From positions 2,864,501 to 2,928,500 of the forward strand of contig NZ_BSEC01000001.1 in assembly GCF_027923385.1 (NCBI RefSeq): a DNA stretch of 64,000 bases, in the 5' to 3' direction. Origin of the DNA: Methylocystis echinoides. Lineage in GTDB: Bacteria > Pseudomonadota > Alphaproteobacteria > Rhizobiales > Beijerinckiaceae. Below are positions 8,114 through 18,527 of this stretch, one piece after another. The position numbers were made by a program, and so were the translations under genes. The notes under the pieces are model-generated. The model searched no databases and was not told the origin of the DNA. It saw only the letters and a list, made by a program, of their open reading frames with translations. Position 1 is the first letter of the stretch, and every line of letters starts with the position of its first letter.

Positions 8114-9546
8114 GCGCCACGACGCGCGTGACGCACGCCATAGAGCGCGTAAATGGCGACGCCAATGATCGTCCAGATCAGCAGCCGCAGCCAGGTGTCG
8201 AGCGGCAGCGCCACCATCAGCGCGACGCAGGAGATGATCCCCAGCCACGGCATCACCGGAATGCCCGGCGCGCGGAACGGCCGCTTCAGTTCCGGATGCA
8301 TGCGGCGCAGATACAGCACCGAGACACACACCAGCGCGAACGCCGCGAGCGTGCCGATGCTCACCATCTCGCCGAGCAGATCGATCGGGAACAGGCCCGC
8401 CGCCAGCGCCACCACGACGCCGACGAGAATCTGGCTCACCGCCGGCGTGCGATAGCGCTCATGCAAGCGCCCGAAGATCGCCGGCAGAAGACCATCCTGC
8501 GCCATGGTGAAGAAAATGCGTGTCTGGCCATAGAGCAGCACCAGAATGGCGGTGGTGAGACCGGCGAGCGCGCCGAATTTCACGACCCAGGCGAGCCAGG
8601 TAATGCCGGTGCGATCCATGACCAGCGCCATCGGGTCCGGCACGCCGAGCTCCCTGTAATTCACCACGCCCGTCGCGACGGCGGCGACGGCGACATAGAG
8701 AATCGTGCAGATGATCAGCGAACCGATGATGCCGATGGGAATGTCGCGCTGGGGCGTATGCGCCTCCTGCGCGGCGGTCGAGACGGAATCGAAGCCGACA
8801 TAGGCGAAGAACACGACCGACGCGCCGCGCGCCACGCCGCTCCAGCCATAGACGCCGAAGTCGCCGGTGTTCTCCGGGATCAGCGGCGTCCAGTTGGCGG
8901 TGTCCACATGCGCGGCGCCGAAGAAGATCACCATCAGCACCACCGTCACCTTGATGGCGACAATGACATTGTTGAAGGTGCTCGACTCCGAGGTGCCGCG
9001 CACGAGCAGCGCCGTCAGCAGCAGGATGATCGCCGCCGCCGGAACATTGAACAGCCCATGGACATCCTGCGCGGAAGCGAAATAGGCGTTGGTGAACTCG
9101 GGCGGGACGTGAATGCCGAAGCCCTTCATCACGCGGTTGAAATAGCCGGCCCACCCGACCGCGACGGTCGCCGCGCCGGCGGCGTATTCGAGGATGAGGT
9201 TCCAGCCGATGATCCAGGCGAAGATCTCGCCAAGTGTAATGTAAGTGTAAGTGTAGGTGCTGCCGGCGACCGGAATGAGCGCGGCGAGCTCCGCATAGCA
9301 CAGCGCCACGAAGGCGCAGGCGAGGCCCGAAAGGACGAAGGAGACCATCACGCCGGGCCCGGCGTAATTCGCCGCAGCCGTGCCTGTGAGCACGAAAATG
9401 CCGGCGCCGATGATGCCGCCAATGCCCAGCGACATGAGCGAGGCCCAGCCAAGCGCGCGCTTCAGCCCGTCGCCTTCGCTCTGGGCCTGATGCGCCTCGA
9501 TGACGGCGTGAACGGATTTGCGGGTGAGATAAAGTTTCTTCGCCAT
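8110..9546 (-). CDS. APC-family amino acid permease
   Basis: A 478-residue integral membrane protein of the amino acid-polyamine-organocation superfamily (CAT/YfnA side). The first helix has the conserved GIGGIIGAGIFVLTG. About 12 to 14 hydrophobic segments follow, with the typical FFAYVGFDSVSTAAQEAHTP motif in the middle and LRRMHPELKRPFRAPGIP near the end. It would import or exchange amino acids at the inner membrane; the substrate is not determinable. The photolyase gene overlaps its stop codon. A slightly longer start (near 9600) is possible because the ribosome site is weak. Confidence 0.9.
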   Translation of the reverse strand: MAKKLYLTRKSVHAVIEAHQAQSEGDGLKRALGWASLMSLGIGGIIGAGIFVLTGTAAANYAGPGVMVSFVLSGLACAFVALCYAELAALIPVAGSTYTYTYITLGEIFAWIIGWNLILEYAAGAATVAVGWAGYFNRVMKGFGIHVPPEFTNAYFASAQDVHGLFNVPAAAIILLLTALLVRGTSESSTFNNVIVAIKVTVVLMVIFFGAAHVDTANWTPLIPENTGDFGVYGWSGVARGASVVFFAYVGFDSVSTAAQEAHTPQRDIPIGIIGSLIICTILYVAVAAVATGVVNYRELGVPDPMALVMDRTGITWLAWVVKFGALAGLTTAILVLLYGQTRIFFTMAQDGLLPAIFGRLHERYRTPAVSQILVGVVVALAAGLFPIDLLGEMVSIGTLAAFALVCVSVLYLRRMHPELKRPFRAPGIPVMPWLGIISCVALMVALPLDTWLRLLIWTIIGVAIYALYGVRHARRGA

Positions 9547-9645
9547 GACGAGAGCCAATGAAACGCCCTTTCGCTCGGCGGGCGCGCCGCCACGGGACAT
9601 TCAGGGATTATGAGTGCAGCGCAAAAAGATACAAGCCGAAAAGGC

Positions 9646-10809
9646 TCAGGCAGGGTCGAGACTCCGGCCGTTCTCTCGCCCCCGCCCCTTCGTCGCATAA
9701 TCGAGCACGATGGCGGCGGCGCGCGCGCTGGGATGGCGCCCGGCGCCGAGCAGCCGCGCGCGCATGCGGGCGAAGGCGGCGAGCTGGGCGGCGCGCGGCG
9801 CGCTCTTTTCTTCGAGCAGCGGACGCAACGCCTCGGCAAGCGCCTGCGGCGTCGCCGCCTCCTGGATGAATTCGGGGATGGTCTTCTCGCCGGCGATGAG
9901 ATTCGGCAAAACAATGGACGGCGCGCGCACCATGAAGCGCAACAGCGACTCCGGTCCTGACACTTTATAAGCCACGACCATCGGCGCGCCCGCGAGCGCG
10001 AGCTCCAGCGTCGCGACGCCCGACGTCGCGAGCGCCGCCCGCGCCTGACGGAAGGCCGGAAACTTCTCGGCTTGCGAGAGGAGACGCGGGGCCACGGGCC
10101 AGCCCTTCAGCGCCGCGCGCAGCGTCGCCTCCATATGCGGCGCCACCGGGATGGCGACGTCGAGATCGGGCCGCTCGCGCAGCAGCCGCGCGACAACCGC
10201 GCCGTAAAGCGGCGTCATGCGCCTGATTTCCGTCCGCCGCGAGCCCGGCAGCACGAGAAGGAAGGGCCGGCGGCGCGGCGCGGGCCTGAGGTCGTCGAGC
10301 CGCTCGACGAGTGGATGACCGACATAGACGCAGCGCGGCCCGCCGAGCCGCTCATGCGCTTCGGGCTCGAAAGGCAGTAGCGCCAGCACGCAATCGACAT
10401 AGGCCCGCATCCGGCGCGCGCGGCCGGGGCGCCAGGCCCAGACGGTGGGGCTCACATAATCGACGATGGGCACATCGGGCAGCGCGCGGCGCACCTTGCG
10501 CGCGACGCGATGGGTGAAATCGGGGCTGTCGATGATGACGAGGCAGTCGGGCTTTGCGGCGATCACCGCGCGCGCGGTCTCATTGATGCGCGCGACGAGT
10601 TTCGGCAGCCGCGCCAGAACGGGCGCAAGGCCCATCACGGCGATGTCGGTCAAGGGAAACAGCGACGAAAGCCCCTCCCCCGCCATCGCCTCGCCGCCCA
10701 CGCCGGCGAACTGAAGCGAGGGACGCGCCTTGCGCAGCGCGCGCATCAGCGCCGCGCCGAGCGCGTCGCCGGACGCCTCTCCGGCGATGAGAAAGATCCG
10801 CTGGGTCAC
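9646..10809 (-). CDS. lpxB: Lipid-A-disaccharide synthase
   Basis: A 387-residue GT19 glycosyltransferase that joins UDP-2,3-diacylglucosamine and lipid X into the lipid A disaccharide at the cytoplasmic face of the inner membrane. The signatures IFLIAGEASGDALGAALMRAL, IDSPDFTHRVARKVR, YVSPTVWAWRPGRARR, YVGHPLVE, LLVLPGSRRTEI and ATSGVATLELAL are all present. It starts with GTG and overlaps the lpxA stop by four bases (GTGA), so it is coupled to lpxA. Confidence 0.96.
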   Translation of the reverse strand: MTQRIFLIAGEASGDALGAALMRALRKARPSLQFAGVGGEAMAGEGLSSLFPLTDIAVMGLAPVLARLPKLVARINETARAVIAAKPDCLVIIDSPDFTHRVARKVRRALPDVPIVDYVSPTVWAWRPGRARRMRAYVDCVLALLPFEPEAHERLGGPRCVYVGHPLVERLDDLRPAPRRRPFLLVLPGSRRTEIRRMTPLYGAVVARLLRERPDLDVAIPVAPHMEATLRAALKGWPVAPRLLSQAEKFPAFRQARAALATSGVATLELALAGAPMVVAYKVSGPESLLRFMVRAPSIVLPNLIAGEKTIPEFIQEAATPQALAEALRPLLEEKSAPRAAQLAAFARMRARLLGAGRHPSARAAAIVLDYATKGRGRENGRSLDPA

Positions 10810-11603
10810 GCGGAGTCGCCACGGCGGCGCGGCGCGCACAGGGGACGCTGCGACGGCCTGCGCAGAAAATCGACCAGCAGGGCAATGTCGGCGTCGCCCG
10901 CATGCGCGGCGGCGAGCCGCGCCAGCCGGTCGTCGAAAACGCCGCCGTCCGCGGCGATGAACAGGCTGCGATAGGCGGACTTCAGAACCGCAATGCGCGC
11001 GGCGGAAAAGCCGCGCCGTTGCAGCCCCACCAGATTGAGTCCGGCGAGGCGCGCACGATTGCCGCCGGCCAGACCAAAGGGGATCACGTCGCCCTCGACC
11101 CCGGCGAGGCCGCCGACGAAGGCGTGGGCGCCGATCCGCACATGCTGATGCACCGCCGTCCCGCCGCCGATCGCCGCATGGTCGCCGATCTCGACATGGC
11201 CGCCGAGCAGCGCATGATTGGCGAGGACCACGCCGTCGCCGAGGCGGCAATCATGCGCGACATGCGAATAGGCGAGAAACGCGCAGCGGTCGCCGATGCG
11301 CGTCGCCTCGCCGGCGTTGATGGTGACGCCCTCGCGAATGACGCAATCGGCGCCGATCTCCACCGCCCCTTCCGCCAGCGCCGCCTTGAGGTCCTGAGAG
11401 GGCGCGCCGATCGAGACGAAGGGAAAGATCTGCGCGCGCGCGCCGATGGTCGCGCGGCCCGCGACGACGACATGGGAGTGCAGCACGGCGCCCCCGCCGA
11501 TCCGCGCCTTCGCACCGATGTGACAGAACGGCCCGATGACGACATCCTCGCCAAGCTGTGCGCCGGCTTCGACAATCGCGCTGGTGTGGATCGTCGCCGT
11601 CAT
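10806..11603 (-). CDS. lpxA: UDP-N-acetylglucosamine acyltransferase
   Basis: A 265-residue left-handed beta-helix acyltransferase for the first step of lipid A synthesis. Hexapeptide repeats run from the N-terminus (IVEAGAQLGEDVVIGPFCHI) through residue ~190. The catalytic histidine is in the AYSHVAHDCRLGDGV segment, and a C-terminal helical domain follows. It is 13 bases downstream of fabZ and overlaps lpxB. In many alphaproteobacteria lpxI lies between lpxA and lpxB; here there is no room for it. Confidence 0.96.
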   Translation of the reverse strand: MTATIHTSAIVEAGAQLGEDVVIGPFCHIGAKARIGGGAVLHSHVVVAGRATIGARAQIFPFVSIGAPSQDLKAALAEGAVEIGADCVIREGVTINAGEATRIGDRCAFLAYSHVAHDCRLGDGVVLANHALLGGHVEIGDHAAIGGGTAVHQHVRIGAHAFVGGLAGVEGDVIPFGLAGGNRARLAGLNLVGLQRRGFSAARIAVLKSAYRSLFIAADGGVFDDRLARLAAAHAGDADIALLVDFLRRPSQRPLCAPRRRGDSA

Positions 11604-11616
11604 CGGCTGCGGGGCG

Positions 11617-12081
11617 TCACACGCCCATCATCGCGCTGATCTGCGCCTCGCAGACAAGCTGGCCGTCGACCAGGGCGCGGCCCTGATACCACCAGATGTT
11701 GCGCTTCTGCGCCGTCTTGGTCATGTGGAATTCCACCCGGTCGCCGGGGCCGACCGGCTTGCGGAATTTCGCGCCGTCGATGGTCATGAAATAGACGAGC
11801 TTGGGCCGCTCGGTCTGGCCCTGATTGCGCATGACGATGACCCCGGCGGTCTGCGCCATCGCCTCGACCAGCAGCACGCCGGGCATGACCGGCCGCTCGG
11901 GAAAATGGCCCATGAACTGCGGCTCGTTGATCGTGACGTTCTTGATGCCGACACAGGCCTCGTCGCCGCGAATGTCGATGATGCGGTCGACGAGCAGGAA
12001 CGGATAGCGATGCGGCAAAAGGCGCATGATTTCAAGAATATCCGCGCTTTCAAGCGTCGCGCCCGCCTCGGTCCCAGACAT
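11617..12081 (-). CDS. fabZ: 3-hydroxyacyl-ACP dehydratase
   Basis: A 154-residue hot-dog-fold dehydratase of fatty acid synthesis. The active-site stretch has the catalytic His in [20 protein letters not shown] and the Glu in the same helix; [14 protein letters not shown] and the [13 protein letters not shown] strand are typical. The start at 12081 (MSGTEAG) has GGGGGAAG at good distance. An in-frame ATG at 12093 without a ribosome site would add four residues. It lies in the lpxD-fabZ-lpxA-lpxB order seen across proteobacteria, linking acyl supply to lipid A. Confidence 0.95.
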   Translation of the reverse strand: MSGTEAGATLESADILEIMRLLPHRYPFLLVDRIIDIRGDEACVGIKNVTINEPQFMGHFPERPVMPGVLLVEAMAQTAGVIVMRNQGQTERPKLVYFMTIDGAKFRKPVGPGDRVEFHMTKTAQKRNIWWYQGRALVDGQLVCEAQISAMMGV

Positions 12082-12188
12082 TTCTTCCCCCATAGTGACG
12101 ATGGGCGTCTCGCGCGCCCCTGAGCAGCTTTTGCGTAAGAAAACGACAAAAAGCTAGAGGCTTCGCGCCATAAGCGGGCGCGCGGGCC

Positions 12189-13244
12189 TCATTCCGCGTC
12201 GGTCGCGCCGCGTCGCGCCAGGCGGTCGAGCAGCGCCGCGCCGCGCAGAAAGCGCCGCAGCGGCCGCGCCGGGGCGCCGCCGAGGCGCGCGCCCGGCGGG
12301 ACGTCGCGCATGACGCCGGATTTCGCCGCGATCGCGGCCCCCTCGCCGATCTTCAGATGGCCGCCGATGGCCGACTGCCCGCCCAGCGCGACATAATCGC
12401 CGATCTCGCAGGAGCCGGCGACGCCCGTCTGGGCGACAATGGCGCAGAAGCGGCCGATGACGACATTGTGGCCGATCTGCACGAGATTATCGATTTTGGA
12501 GCCCTCGCCGATGATCGTGTCGCGCGTCGCGCCGCGGTCGATGGTGGTGTTGGCGCCGATCTCCACATCGTCCTGCACGATCACGCGGCCGAGCTGCGGC
12601 GTCTTCAGCCAGCCTTTCTCGCCGCGCGCATAGCCGAACCCGTCCTGCCCCAGCCTTGCGCCCGGATGGATGATCACCCGGTCGCCGATCAGCGCGCAGA
12701 TGACGCTGACCTGTGCGCCGATGGCGCAGTTGCGGCCAATCCGGACATCCGGCCCGATCACCGCCTGCGGACCGATGACCGTCCCCGTGCCGATCTCGGC
12801 GCCCGGCCCGATCACCGCGCCGGGATCGACCGTGACTCCGGGCTCCAGCCGCGCCTCGGGATGAACATGCGCGCCCGGCGCGACGCCGCCGCCGCGAAAC
12901 AGCGAGCCCGGACGCAGGGCTTCCGGAAACAGCGCGGAGGCCGCGCGCGTCATGGCGAACTGCGGATCGTCGACAAGGAGGCCGATGATGCGCCCCGGCA
13001 AAAGATGGGCGTGGCGGGGGCGCAGGAAACAGGCCGTCGCGCGGCAGGCCGCGAGCGCCTCCGCATAGCGCGCAGAAAAGAAGAAGCAGAGGTCGCCGTG
13101 ATGCCCCGCCGCCAGCGGCGCGACTCCGGTGATGACCGGCGGCGCGGCGGGCTCGGCGGCGTCACGGATCGTTGCGCCGGTCAGCGCGGCGATTTCCGCG
13201 ACCGCGTAGGGGCGGGAGAGATGGAAGAAGGCCGCCACGCTCAT
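12189..13244 (-). CDS. lpxD: UDP-3-O-acylglucosamine N-acyltransferase
   Basis: A 351-residue trimeric acyltransferase, the third step of lipid A synthesis. The N-terminal uridine-binding domain ([17 protein letters not shown]) is followed by a long left-handed beta-helix of hexapeptides ([20 protein letters not shown] and onward) with the catalytic histidine region [12 protein letters not shown], then a C-terminal helix. The start at 13244 (MSVAAFF) was preferred over one nine codons upstream because it begins at the conserved domain and has GAGCGG before it. A strong terminator separates it from bamA, so it probably has its own promoter. Confidence 0.95.
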   Translation of the reverse strand: MSVAAFFHLSRPYAVAEIAALTGATIRDAAEPAAPPVITGVAPLAAGHHGDLCFFFSARYAEALAACRATACFLRPRHAHLLPGRIIGLLVDDPQFAMTRAASALFPEALRPGSLFRGGGVAPGAHVHPEARLEPGVTVDPGAVIGPGAEIGTGTVIGPQAVIGPDVRIGRNCAIGAQVSVICALIGDRVIIHPGARLGQDGFGYARGEKGWLKTPQLGRVIVQDDVEIGANTTIDRGATRDTIIGEGSKIDNLVQIGHNVVIGRFCAIVAQTGVAGSCEIGDYVALGGQSAIGGHLKIGEGAAIAAKSGVMRDVPPGARLGGAPARPLRRFLRGAALLDRLARRGATDAE

Positions 13245-13270
13245 ACGAGCCGCTCGCCCGACGCCAGACA

Positions 13271-13306
13271 CAAAAAAGCGCGCCGGACGGACTCCGCCCG
13301 GCGCGC
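13271..13306 (-). terminator. Rho-independent terminator after bamA
   Basis: On the minus strand a GCGCGCCGG-type stem (13298-13306 with 13278-13286) is followed directly by TTTTTTGTG. It sits 12 bases beyond the bamA stop and before lpxD. Confidence 0.85.
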
Positions 13307-13317
13307 CAGAAGGATCA

Positions 13318-15786
13318 TCAGAAGTTCGCGCCGCCCGAGAAGCGGAAGTTCTGCGTAACGTCGGCCTGCGCCTTGGAGGTCACGACCGCATAGTCGAAGC
13401 GGATCGGACCCATGGGCGAGTTCCACAGGATAGAGGCGCCCACGGACGAACGGATGCGGAAGCCGTTGGACACAGGCGTGACGCAGGTGCCCTGGCCATA
13501 GCCAGCTTCCTGCGTATAGGCCGGAATACAGGGCAAGGGCGAGCTGTAGTTGGTTTTGCCCTGGAAATTCCACAGGCTGCCCGCATCGGCGAAGATCGCG
13601 CCCTTCAGGCCCAGATCCTTCGGCAGACCCCACAGCGGGAACTGAACCTCCGCCGACCCGCCGACATAATCGGTGCCGCCGAGCGAATTGCCCATGCGCG
13701 CGTTCCAGGTGGTGAAGATGTTGGAGTCGCGCGGACCGATGCCGCCCGGCGCGAAGCCGCGCACGAGGCTCGGACCCAGGTTGAAGTTGTCCTGGATGCG
13801 CGGCTGATAGCCACCGAAGGGCGTCAGATTGCCGGCCTGGCCGCGCACAATTCCCACGACGTCGTCGATATAGGGAATTTCATGGAAGTAGCGGACGTCA
13901 GCCGTGGTGCGCAGATAACGCGAGGTGCCGCCCAGACCCGCCGCGTCCTGGCTGAACGTCGCGAGCCAGCCATTATGCGGATTACGGAAGTCGTCGATGG
14001 TGGTGTAGTTCAGCGAATAGCCGATCGACGATGTCACGATCGTGCCCTGCGACCCCTTGATCGCCAGCGACGCTTCGCCGTTCGACATACAGGTGTAATC
14101 CAGCGGAGAGCTCGGCGCCGGGACGATTCCCGCGCCTGGCGTCACCGCGACCGGGATCGAACAGTCGTTGTAGGGCTTGCTGTTCGAGTTCGGGATCGAG
14201 ATCGTGGTTTCGTAGAGCGAATAACGCGGCGAGAAGCTCAGCGTGTCCGTGATCGGAACGCCAAAGCGGATCGTGCCGCCGGCGGACGTCGACGAGTAGA
14301 TCGAATAGCTGTAGGCGGCCTGCCGACGCGCGAACAGGTCGAAGCCCGCCGAGATGCGCTGGTCGAGGAAGTAGGGCTCCGTGAAGCTGAAATTCACGCC
14401 CTGCGCAATCTGGCCGGCCTGCACCGACAGACGCACGGCCTGACCGCGGCCCATGAAGTTGCTCTCCGACACCGAGACTTCGCCGATGAAGCCCTGGTTC
14501 GTCGAATAGCCCCCGGAGACGCCGAAGTTGCCGGTGGGCTGATCCTCGACGTCGACGTTGATGATCACGCGGTCCGGCGACGAGCCGGGCTCGTTGGTGA
14601 TCTTCACCTTCTTGAAATAGCCGAGGCCGTTGAGGCGGCGCTCCGCGCGATCGATGAGCACGCGATTATACGCATCGCCTTCGCCGAGATCGAACTCGCG
14701 GCGAATCACGTAGTCGCGGGTGCGCGTATTGCCGTGAATGTTGATGCGCTCGATGTAGACGCGCGGACCTTCGTCGAGCACGAAATGGATCGAAACCGTC
14801 TGGGCGGCCGGATTACGCTCGCCGCGCGGACGCGCCTGGGTGAAGGCGTAGCCCTTCTTGGCGGCCTGACGGGTCAGCGATTCCACCGTCCGTTCGACGG
14901 CGTCGCCATTGTAGATGTCGCCCGGCGCGAGACGCACATATTCATTGAGGTCGGCGCCGTTGACGTCGGGCAGGTGCGATTCAACGTCGACCGAGCCGAC
15001 GTGATACTGCGGGCCTTCCTCGACGACGATGGTGATGATGTAGCCGCCAGCCGTCGGGTCATAGACGGCGTCCGAGCTCACCACGCGGAAATCCGCATAG
15101 CCGTTCTTGAGATAGAAGCGACGGACCAGTTCCAGATCGCCGGCGATGCGATCGGGGTCGTAGACGTCGCTGGTCTTGAAGAACGACATGAAGTTCATTT
15201 CCGTCGTCTCCATCATGCCGACCAGGCGGCGCGTGGAGTAGACGTTATTGCCGACGAAGCGGATTTCCTTCACGCCGGTCTTGTCGCCCTCGACCACCGT
15301 GAAGACGACGTCGATGCGGCCGTTCGGCAGTTCAACCGTGCGATAGGTGACCTTGGCGGCGGCGCGGCCGGCGCGACGATAGATTTCCATCATGCGCGCG
15401 ACGTCGGCCTCGGCCACCTGGGCGCTGTAGGCGCCGCGGGCGCGGGTGCGCAGCTCGGGCTCCAGATTCTCGGTCTTGAGCTTGCTGTTGCCTTCGATCA
15501 CGACGCGGTTGATCTGATTGCCTTCGGTCACGCGAATGACCACGTTGGCGCCCTTCCGGCTCGCGGAGACCGTCGCGAATCGACCGCTCTCGCGAAGGGC
15601 TTCCAGACCTTTCTCGACTTCCTGCGGGCTTGTTCCCGTGAAGTATGAGCGGACGGTTTCCGCGTCGACGCGCGTATTCCCTTCCACGACGATGGCGGCC
15701 GAAACGGGCGAGGAAAACGCCAGCAGCGCCGCGAAGACGGCGATCAAAATGGACGAAGATTTCCAAAGGCCGCAGGTGGATTGCAT
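13318..15786 (-). CDS. bamA: Outer membrane protein assembly factor BamA
   Basis: This 822-residue Omp85 protein is the central channel of the BAM complex, which inserts beta-barrel proteins into the outer membrane. A signal peptide ([19 protein letters not shown]) precedes five POTRA domains (about residues 30-420; for example [17 protein letters not shown] and [19 protein letters not shown]). The 16-strand barrel follows, with the conserved [14 protein letters not shown] loop and terminal Phe. The start at 15786 gives a normal signal peptide and has GAGGA upstream; an in-frame ATG at 15846 would add 20 atypical residues. Confidence 0.96.
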   Translation of the reverse strand: MQSTCGLWKSSSILIAVFAALLAFSSPVSAAIVVEGNTRVDAETVRSYFTGTSPQEVEKGLEALRESGRFATVSASRKGANVVIRVTEGNQINRVVIEGNSKLKTENLEPELRTRARGAYSAQVAEADVARMMEIYRRAGRAAAKVTYRTVELPNGRIDVVFTVVEGDKTGVKEIRFVGNNVYSTRRLVGMMETTEMNFMSFFKTSDVYDPDRIAGDLELVRRFYLKNGYADFRVVSSDAVYDPTAGGYIITIVVEEGPQYHVGSVDVESHLPDVNGADLNEYVRLAPGDIYNGDAVERTVESLTRQAAKKGYAFTQARPRGERNPAAQTVSIHFVLDEGPRVYIERINIHGNTRTRDYVIRREFDLGEGDAYNRVLIDRAERRLNGLGYFKKVKITNEPGSSPDRVIINVDVEDQPTGNFGVSGGYSTNQGFIGEVSVSESNFMGRGQAVRLSVQAGQIAQGVNFSFTEPYFLDQRISAGFDLFARRQAAYSYSIYSSTSAGGTIRFGVPITDTLSFSPRYSLYETTISIPNSNSKPYNDCSIPVAVTPGAGIVPAPSSPLDYTCMSNGEASLAIKGSQGTIVTSSIGYSLNYTTIDDFRNPHNGWLATFSQDAAGLGGTSRYLRTTADVRYFHEIPYIDDVVGIVRGQAGNLTPFGGYQPRIQDNFNLGPSLVRGFAPGGIGPRDSNIFTTWNARMGNSLGGTDYVGGSAEVQFPLWGLPKDLGLKGAIFADAGSLWNFQGKTNYSSPLPCIPAYTQEAGYGQGTCVTPVSNGFRIRSSVGASILWNSPMGPIRFDYAVVTSKAQADVTQNFRFSGGANF

Positions 15787-16019
15787 GTAAAGCAGGTCCT
15801 CGTCGCAACTATCCGCCGCCCGGAGCGCGGCGCGAATGACATTCATCAGCGCATGGCGAAAGCCGCCACACCGGGTCCATCGAATCTTCTACAGGGTTTA
15901 ACCAACCCTGCAAACGCAGAATAAAATCTCTTCGCCCAATTTGTCGAAGGCGTGGCGCTAAAGCCACGATTCATGGTCACCAAAGGGTAAAGGCTCCGGG
16001 GATTGCGGCTGCAAAAGCA

Positions 16020-16047
16020 CGAAACCGCGGCTTGCGCCGCGGTTTCG
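16020..16047 (-). terminator. Hairpin terminator after rseP
   Basis: A perfect 12-bp stem, CGAAACCGCGGC / GCCGCGGTTTCG, with a 4-base TTGC loop lies 33 bases past the rseP stop. On the minus strand it is followed by GTGCTTTTGC. The short T-run suggests partial termination between rseP and bamA. Confidence 0.7.
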
Positions 16048-16080
16048 CCATAAAGCCGCCTTGTCGCGTGAACGACGTCG

Positions 16081-17232
16081 TCAGGACGCGCCGCCGGTCA
16101 GTCTTCCGATCAGCCGCGACAGGTCGTTGTAGGTCGAGAAGATCATCAGCGTTCCGACCATGGCGAGGCCCACACGGAAGGCCATCTCCTGTGCGCGATC
16201 ATTGAGCGCCTTGCCGCGCACCGCCTCGATTCCGAAGAACAGGAGATGGCCGCCGTCCAGCAGCGGAACCGGGAAGAGATTGAGCAGGCCCACCGACACC
16301 GACAGCAGCGCGATCAGATTGAGGAAGGGGGCGAGGCCAACCCGGGTCGCGGCCTGCGCCATCTCACCCGAAATCTGCGCGATCCCGATGGGGCCCGAAA
16401 GCTGGTCCGTGCTTTCCCGTCCGCTGATCAGCCCGCTGACGTAAGTCCCCGTCCGTTCGACGACGCTCCAGGTTTCCTCGACGGCAAGCCCAAGCGCTGC
16501 GAGCGGGCTGTAGCGCTCCTCGCGCACATCGGCCGGCGCGGTCGAGGCTTTCAGCCCCAGCATGCCGATACGCACCTTGCCCACGGCACTGGAGACCGCC
16601 CGCCACGCCGGCGTCGCGGGAATGCGCACTTCCTCGTCGCCACGGCGGACAACGAAAAGGAGCGGCGTCTCGGCGGAGCTCGAAACAATCTCCTGCATGC
16701 GCGTGAAGCTGGGGATCGGGTCGCCGTCGATGGTGAGAATCAGGTCGCCCGCCTTGAAGCCGGCCGCCTCGCCTGCGCCGCCCGCCACCACGGCCCCGAC
16801 GCGGGGCGCGAGGATGGTGCGGCCATAGACGCTGAAGATCCCTGTGAAGAGGACGATGGCGAGGATGAAATTGGCGAAGGGACCGGCGAACACGATCGCC
16901 GACCGTTTCCAGACCGGCTGCGCCGCGAAGGTCACCGCGCGCTCCGCCTCCGGCATGGCGGCGACGCTCTCGGGATCGGGCACGCTCGCGCCATTGGCGT
17001 CGCCATGGAACTTGACGTAACCGCCGAGGGGAATGGCCGCGACGCGCCAGCGCGTGCCGTGACGGTCGACCCGCGCGAACAGCTCCGGGCCGAAGCCGAT
17101 CGAAAAGGCGTCAACCTGCACCCCGCACCAGCGGCCGACCAGAAAATGGCCGAGCTCGTGGATGAAGACGACGATGCTCAGGACGACGACGAAGGGGACG
17201 ACGTAGTAAAAGAACGTTGTAATCAGAGTCAT
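16081..17232 (-). CDS. rseP: RIP metalloprotease RseP
   Basis: A 383-residue site-2 protease of the inner membrane that cleaves anti-sigma factors and leftover signal peptides within the bilayer. The zinc motif HELGHFLVGRWCGV is at residues ~25-38, with the second metal-ligand motif PLLDGGHLLFF near residue ~325. One PDZ domain lies between (GEAAGFKAGDLILTIDGDPI). At least three other hydrophobic helices are visible. It lies between dxr and bamA as in most alphaproteobacteria. Confidence 0.95.
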   Translation of the reverse strand: MTLITTFFYYVVPFVVVLSIVVFIHELGHFLVGRWCGVQVDAFSIGFGPELFARVDRHGTRWRVAAIPLGGYVKFHGDANGASVPDPESVAAMPEAERAVTFAAQPVWKRSAIVFAGPFANFILAIVLFTGIFSVYGRTILAPRVGAVVAGGAGEAAGFKAGDLILTIDGDPIPSFTRMQEIVSSSAETPLLFVVRRGDEEVRIPATPAWRAVSSAVGKVRIGMLGLKASTAPADVREERYSPLAALGLAVEETWSVVERTGTYVSGLISGRESTDQLSGPIGIAQISGEMAQAATRVGLAPFLNLIALLSVSVGLLNLFPVPLLDGGHLLFFGIEAVRGKALNDRAQEMAFRVGLAMVGTLMIFSTYNDLSRLIGRLTGGAS

Positions 17233-17287
17233 GGGTTTGTCGCCTCCAACGCTTCCGGCGGACTCCGGGGACTGGCCCGCCGGTTGG

Positions 17288-18520
17288 TTACTGAAGCGTT
17301 AACATGCCCGAAGGCGCTTCCGCGGCCAAGGCCGACCGTGACCTTTCTCTGACAATATGGTCAACGTCGAGCGCTTCTTCCACAGTGGCGGGCTCCTGGG
17401 CGTAACCGTCGCGCAGCGCGGCCTCGCAAGCCTCGGCGACATGTTTGGCTATACCCGAAAACGGGATAAGGCGGTCGAGGAAGGCCTGAACCGCGATCTC
17501 ATTGGCGGCGTTGAGGACCGCTGTCAGCCCCCCGCCATGCGCCAGCGCGTCCAGCGCCAGCTTCAGCGCCGGGAAGCGCTCGAAGTCCGGGGCCTCGAAA
17601 GTCAGCGCGCCAATCTGGGCGAAATCGAGCCGTTTCGCCGGCGTCGTGAGCCGTTCCGGATAAGCGAGACAATGGGCGATCGGGACCCGCATGTCCGGCG
17701 GCGCGAGGCCAGCGGTCACCGATCCGTCGGCGAAGGTCACGAGGCCATGCACGATGGATTGCGGGTGCACCACGACCTCGAGCTTATCGGCTGACACGCC
17801 GAAAAGATGGTGCGCCTCGATGAGTTCCAGCCCCTTGTTCATCAGGCCGGCGGAGTCGACCGTGACCTTGGGGCCCATCGCCCAATTCGGGTGGTTGAGC
17901 GCCTCGTCGACCGTGGCGGCCGCGATGCGCTCCCTGCTCCAGGTGCGGAACGGCCCGCCCGAGGCGGTGACGATCATGCGCTCGATGCGGGACGGGTCCT
18001 CGCCGCCGAGCGCCTGAAAGATGGCGTTGTGCTCGCTGTCGACCGGCAACAGCGCCGCCTTCATCTTCTTCGCCGTGCGCATGAAGGGGGCGCCGGCGCA
18101 GACGAGGCATTCCTTGTTGGCGAGCGCCACGTCGCGCCCGAGCGAGACGGCGGCGTGGGTCGGTTCGACGCCCGCGGCGCCGACAATCGCCGACACCACC
18201 AGATCGGCCTCGCGCACCGCCGCCTCGATCACAGCGTCGCGGCCCGCGGCGACCTGAATATTGGTGCCGGACAACGCCTCCTTGAGCGCCTGATAGGCGC
18301 TTTCGTCGCGGATCGCGGCGAACTCCGCCTTCGTCCGCCGCGCGACGTCGGCCAGCGCCGCGGCGTCGCGCCCGCCGGCCACCGCCGCCACGCTGAAGCG
18401 TTCGGGGTCGCGCTCGAGAAGATCGACGGTCGAGCGGCCAATGGAGCCTGTCGCGCCGAGAAGGACGATGCGGCGCGGCGCCTGGCCACGGCCGTTCGAG
18501 TGTCCGTTCATCAAACCCAT
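17288..18520 (-). CDS. dxr: 1-deoxy-D-xylulose 5-phosphate reductoisomerase
   Basis: A 410-residue NADPH-dependent enzyme of the MEP isoprenoid pathway. The Rossmann motif is VLLGATGSIGRSTVDLLE. Metal- and substrate-binding motifs LLPVDSEHNAIFQAL, TASGGPFR and NHPNWAMGPKVTVDSAGLMN follow, with the C-terminal helical domain NAANEIAVQAFLDRLIPF. The start at 18520 (MGLMNG) is 7 bases after the cdsA stop; an ATG at 18511 is a possible alternative. It is part of the uppS-cdsA-dxr-rseP run. Confidence 0.96.
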   Translation of the reverse strand: MGLMNGHSNGRGQAPRRIVLLGATGSIGRSTVDLLERDPERFSVAAVAGGRDAAALADVARRTKAEFAAIRDESAYQALKEALSGTNIQVAAGRDAVIEAAVREADLVVSAIVGAAGVEPTHAAVSLGRDVALANKECLVCAGAPFMRTAKKMKAALLPVDSEHNAIFQALGGEDPSRIERMIVTASGGPFRTWSRERIAAATVDEALNHPNWAMGPKVTVDSAGLMNKGLELIEAHHLFGVSADKLEVVVHPQSIVHGLVTFADGSVTAGLAPPDMRVPIAHCLAYPERLTTPAKRLDFAQIGALTFEAPDFERFPALKLALDALAHGGGLTAVLNAANEIAVQAFLDRLIPFSGIAKHVAEACEAALRDGYAQEPATVEEALDVDHIVRERSRSALAAEAPSGMLTLQ

Positions 18521-18527
18521 GCTGTCG

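Noticed and set aside
7801..9561. 586-codon open frame on the plus strand
   Set aside because: Antisense to the amino-acid permease and photolyase; the composition is Arg/His/Asp-rich and featureless.
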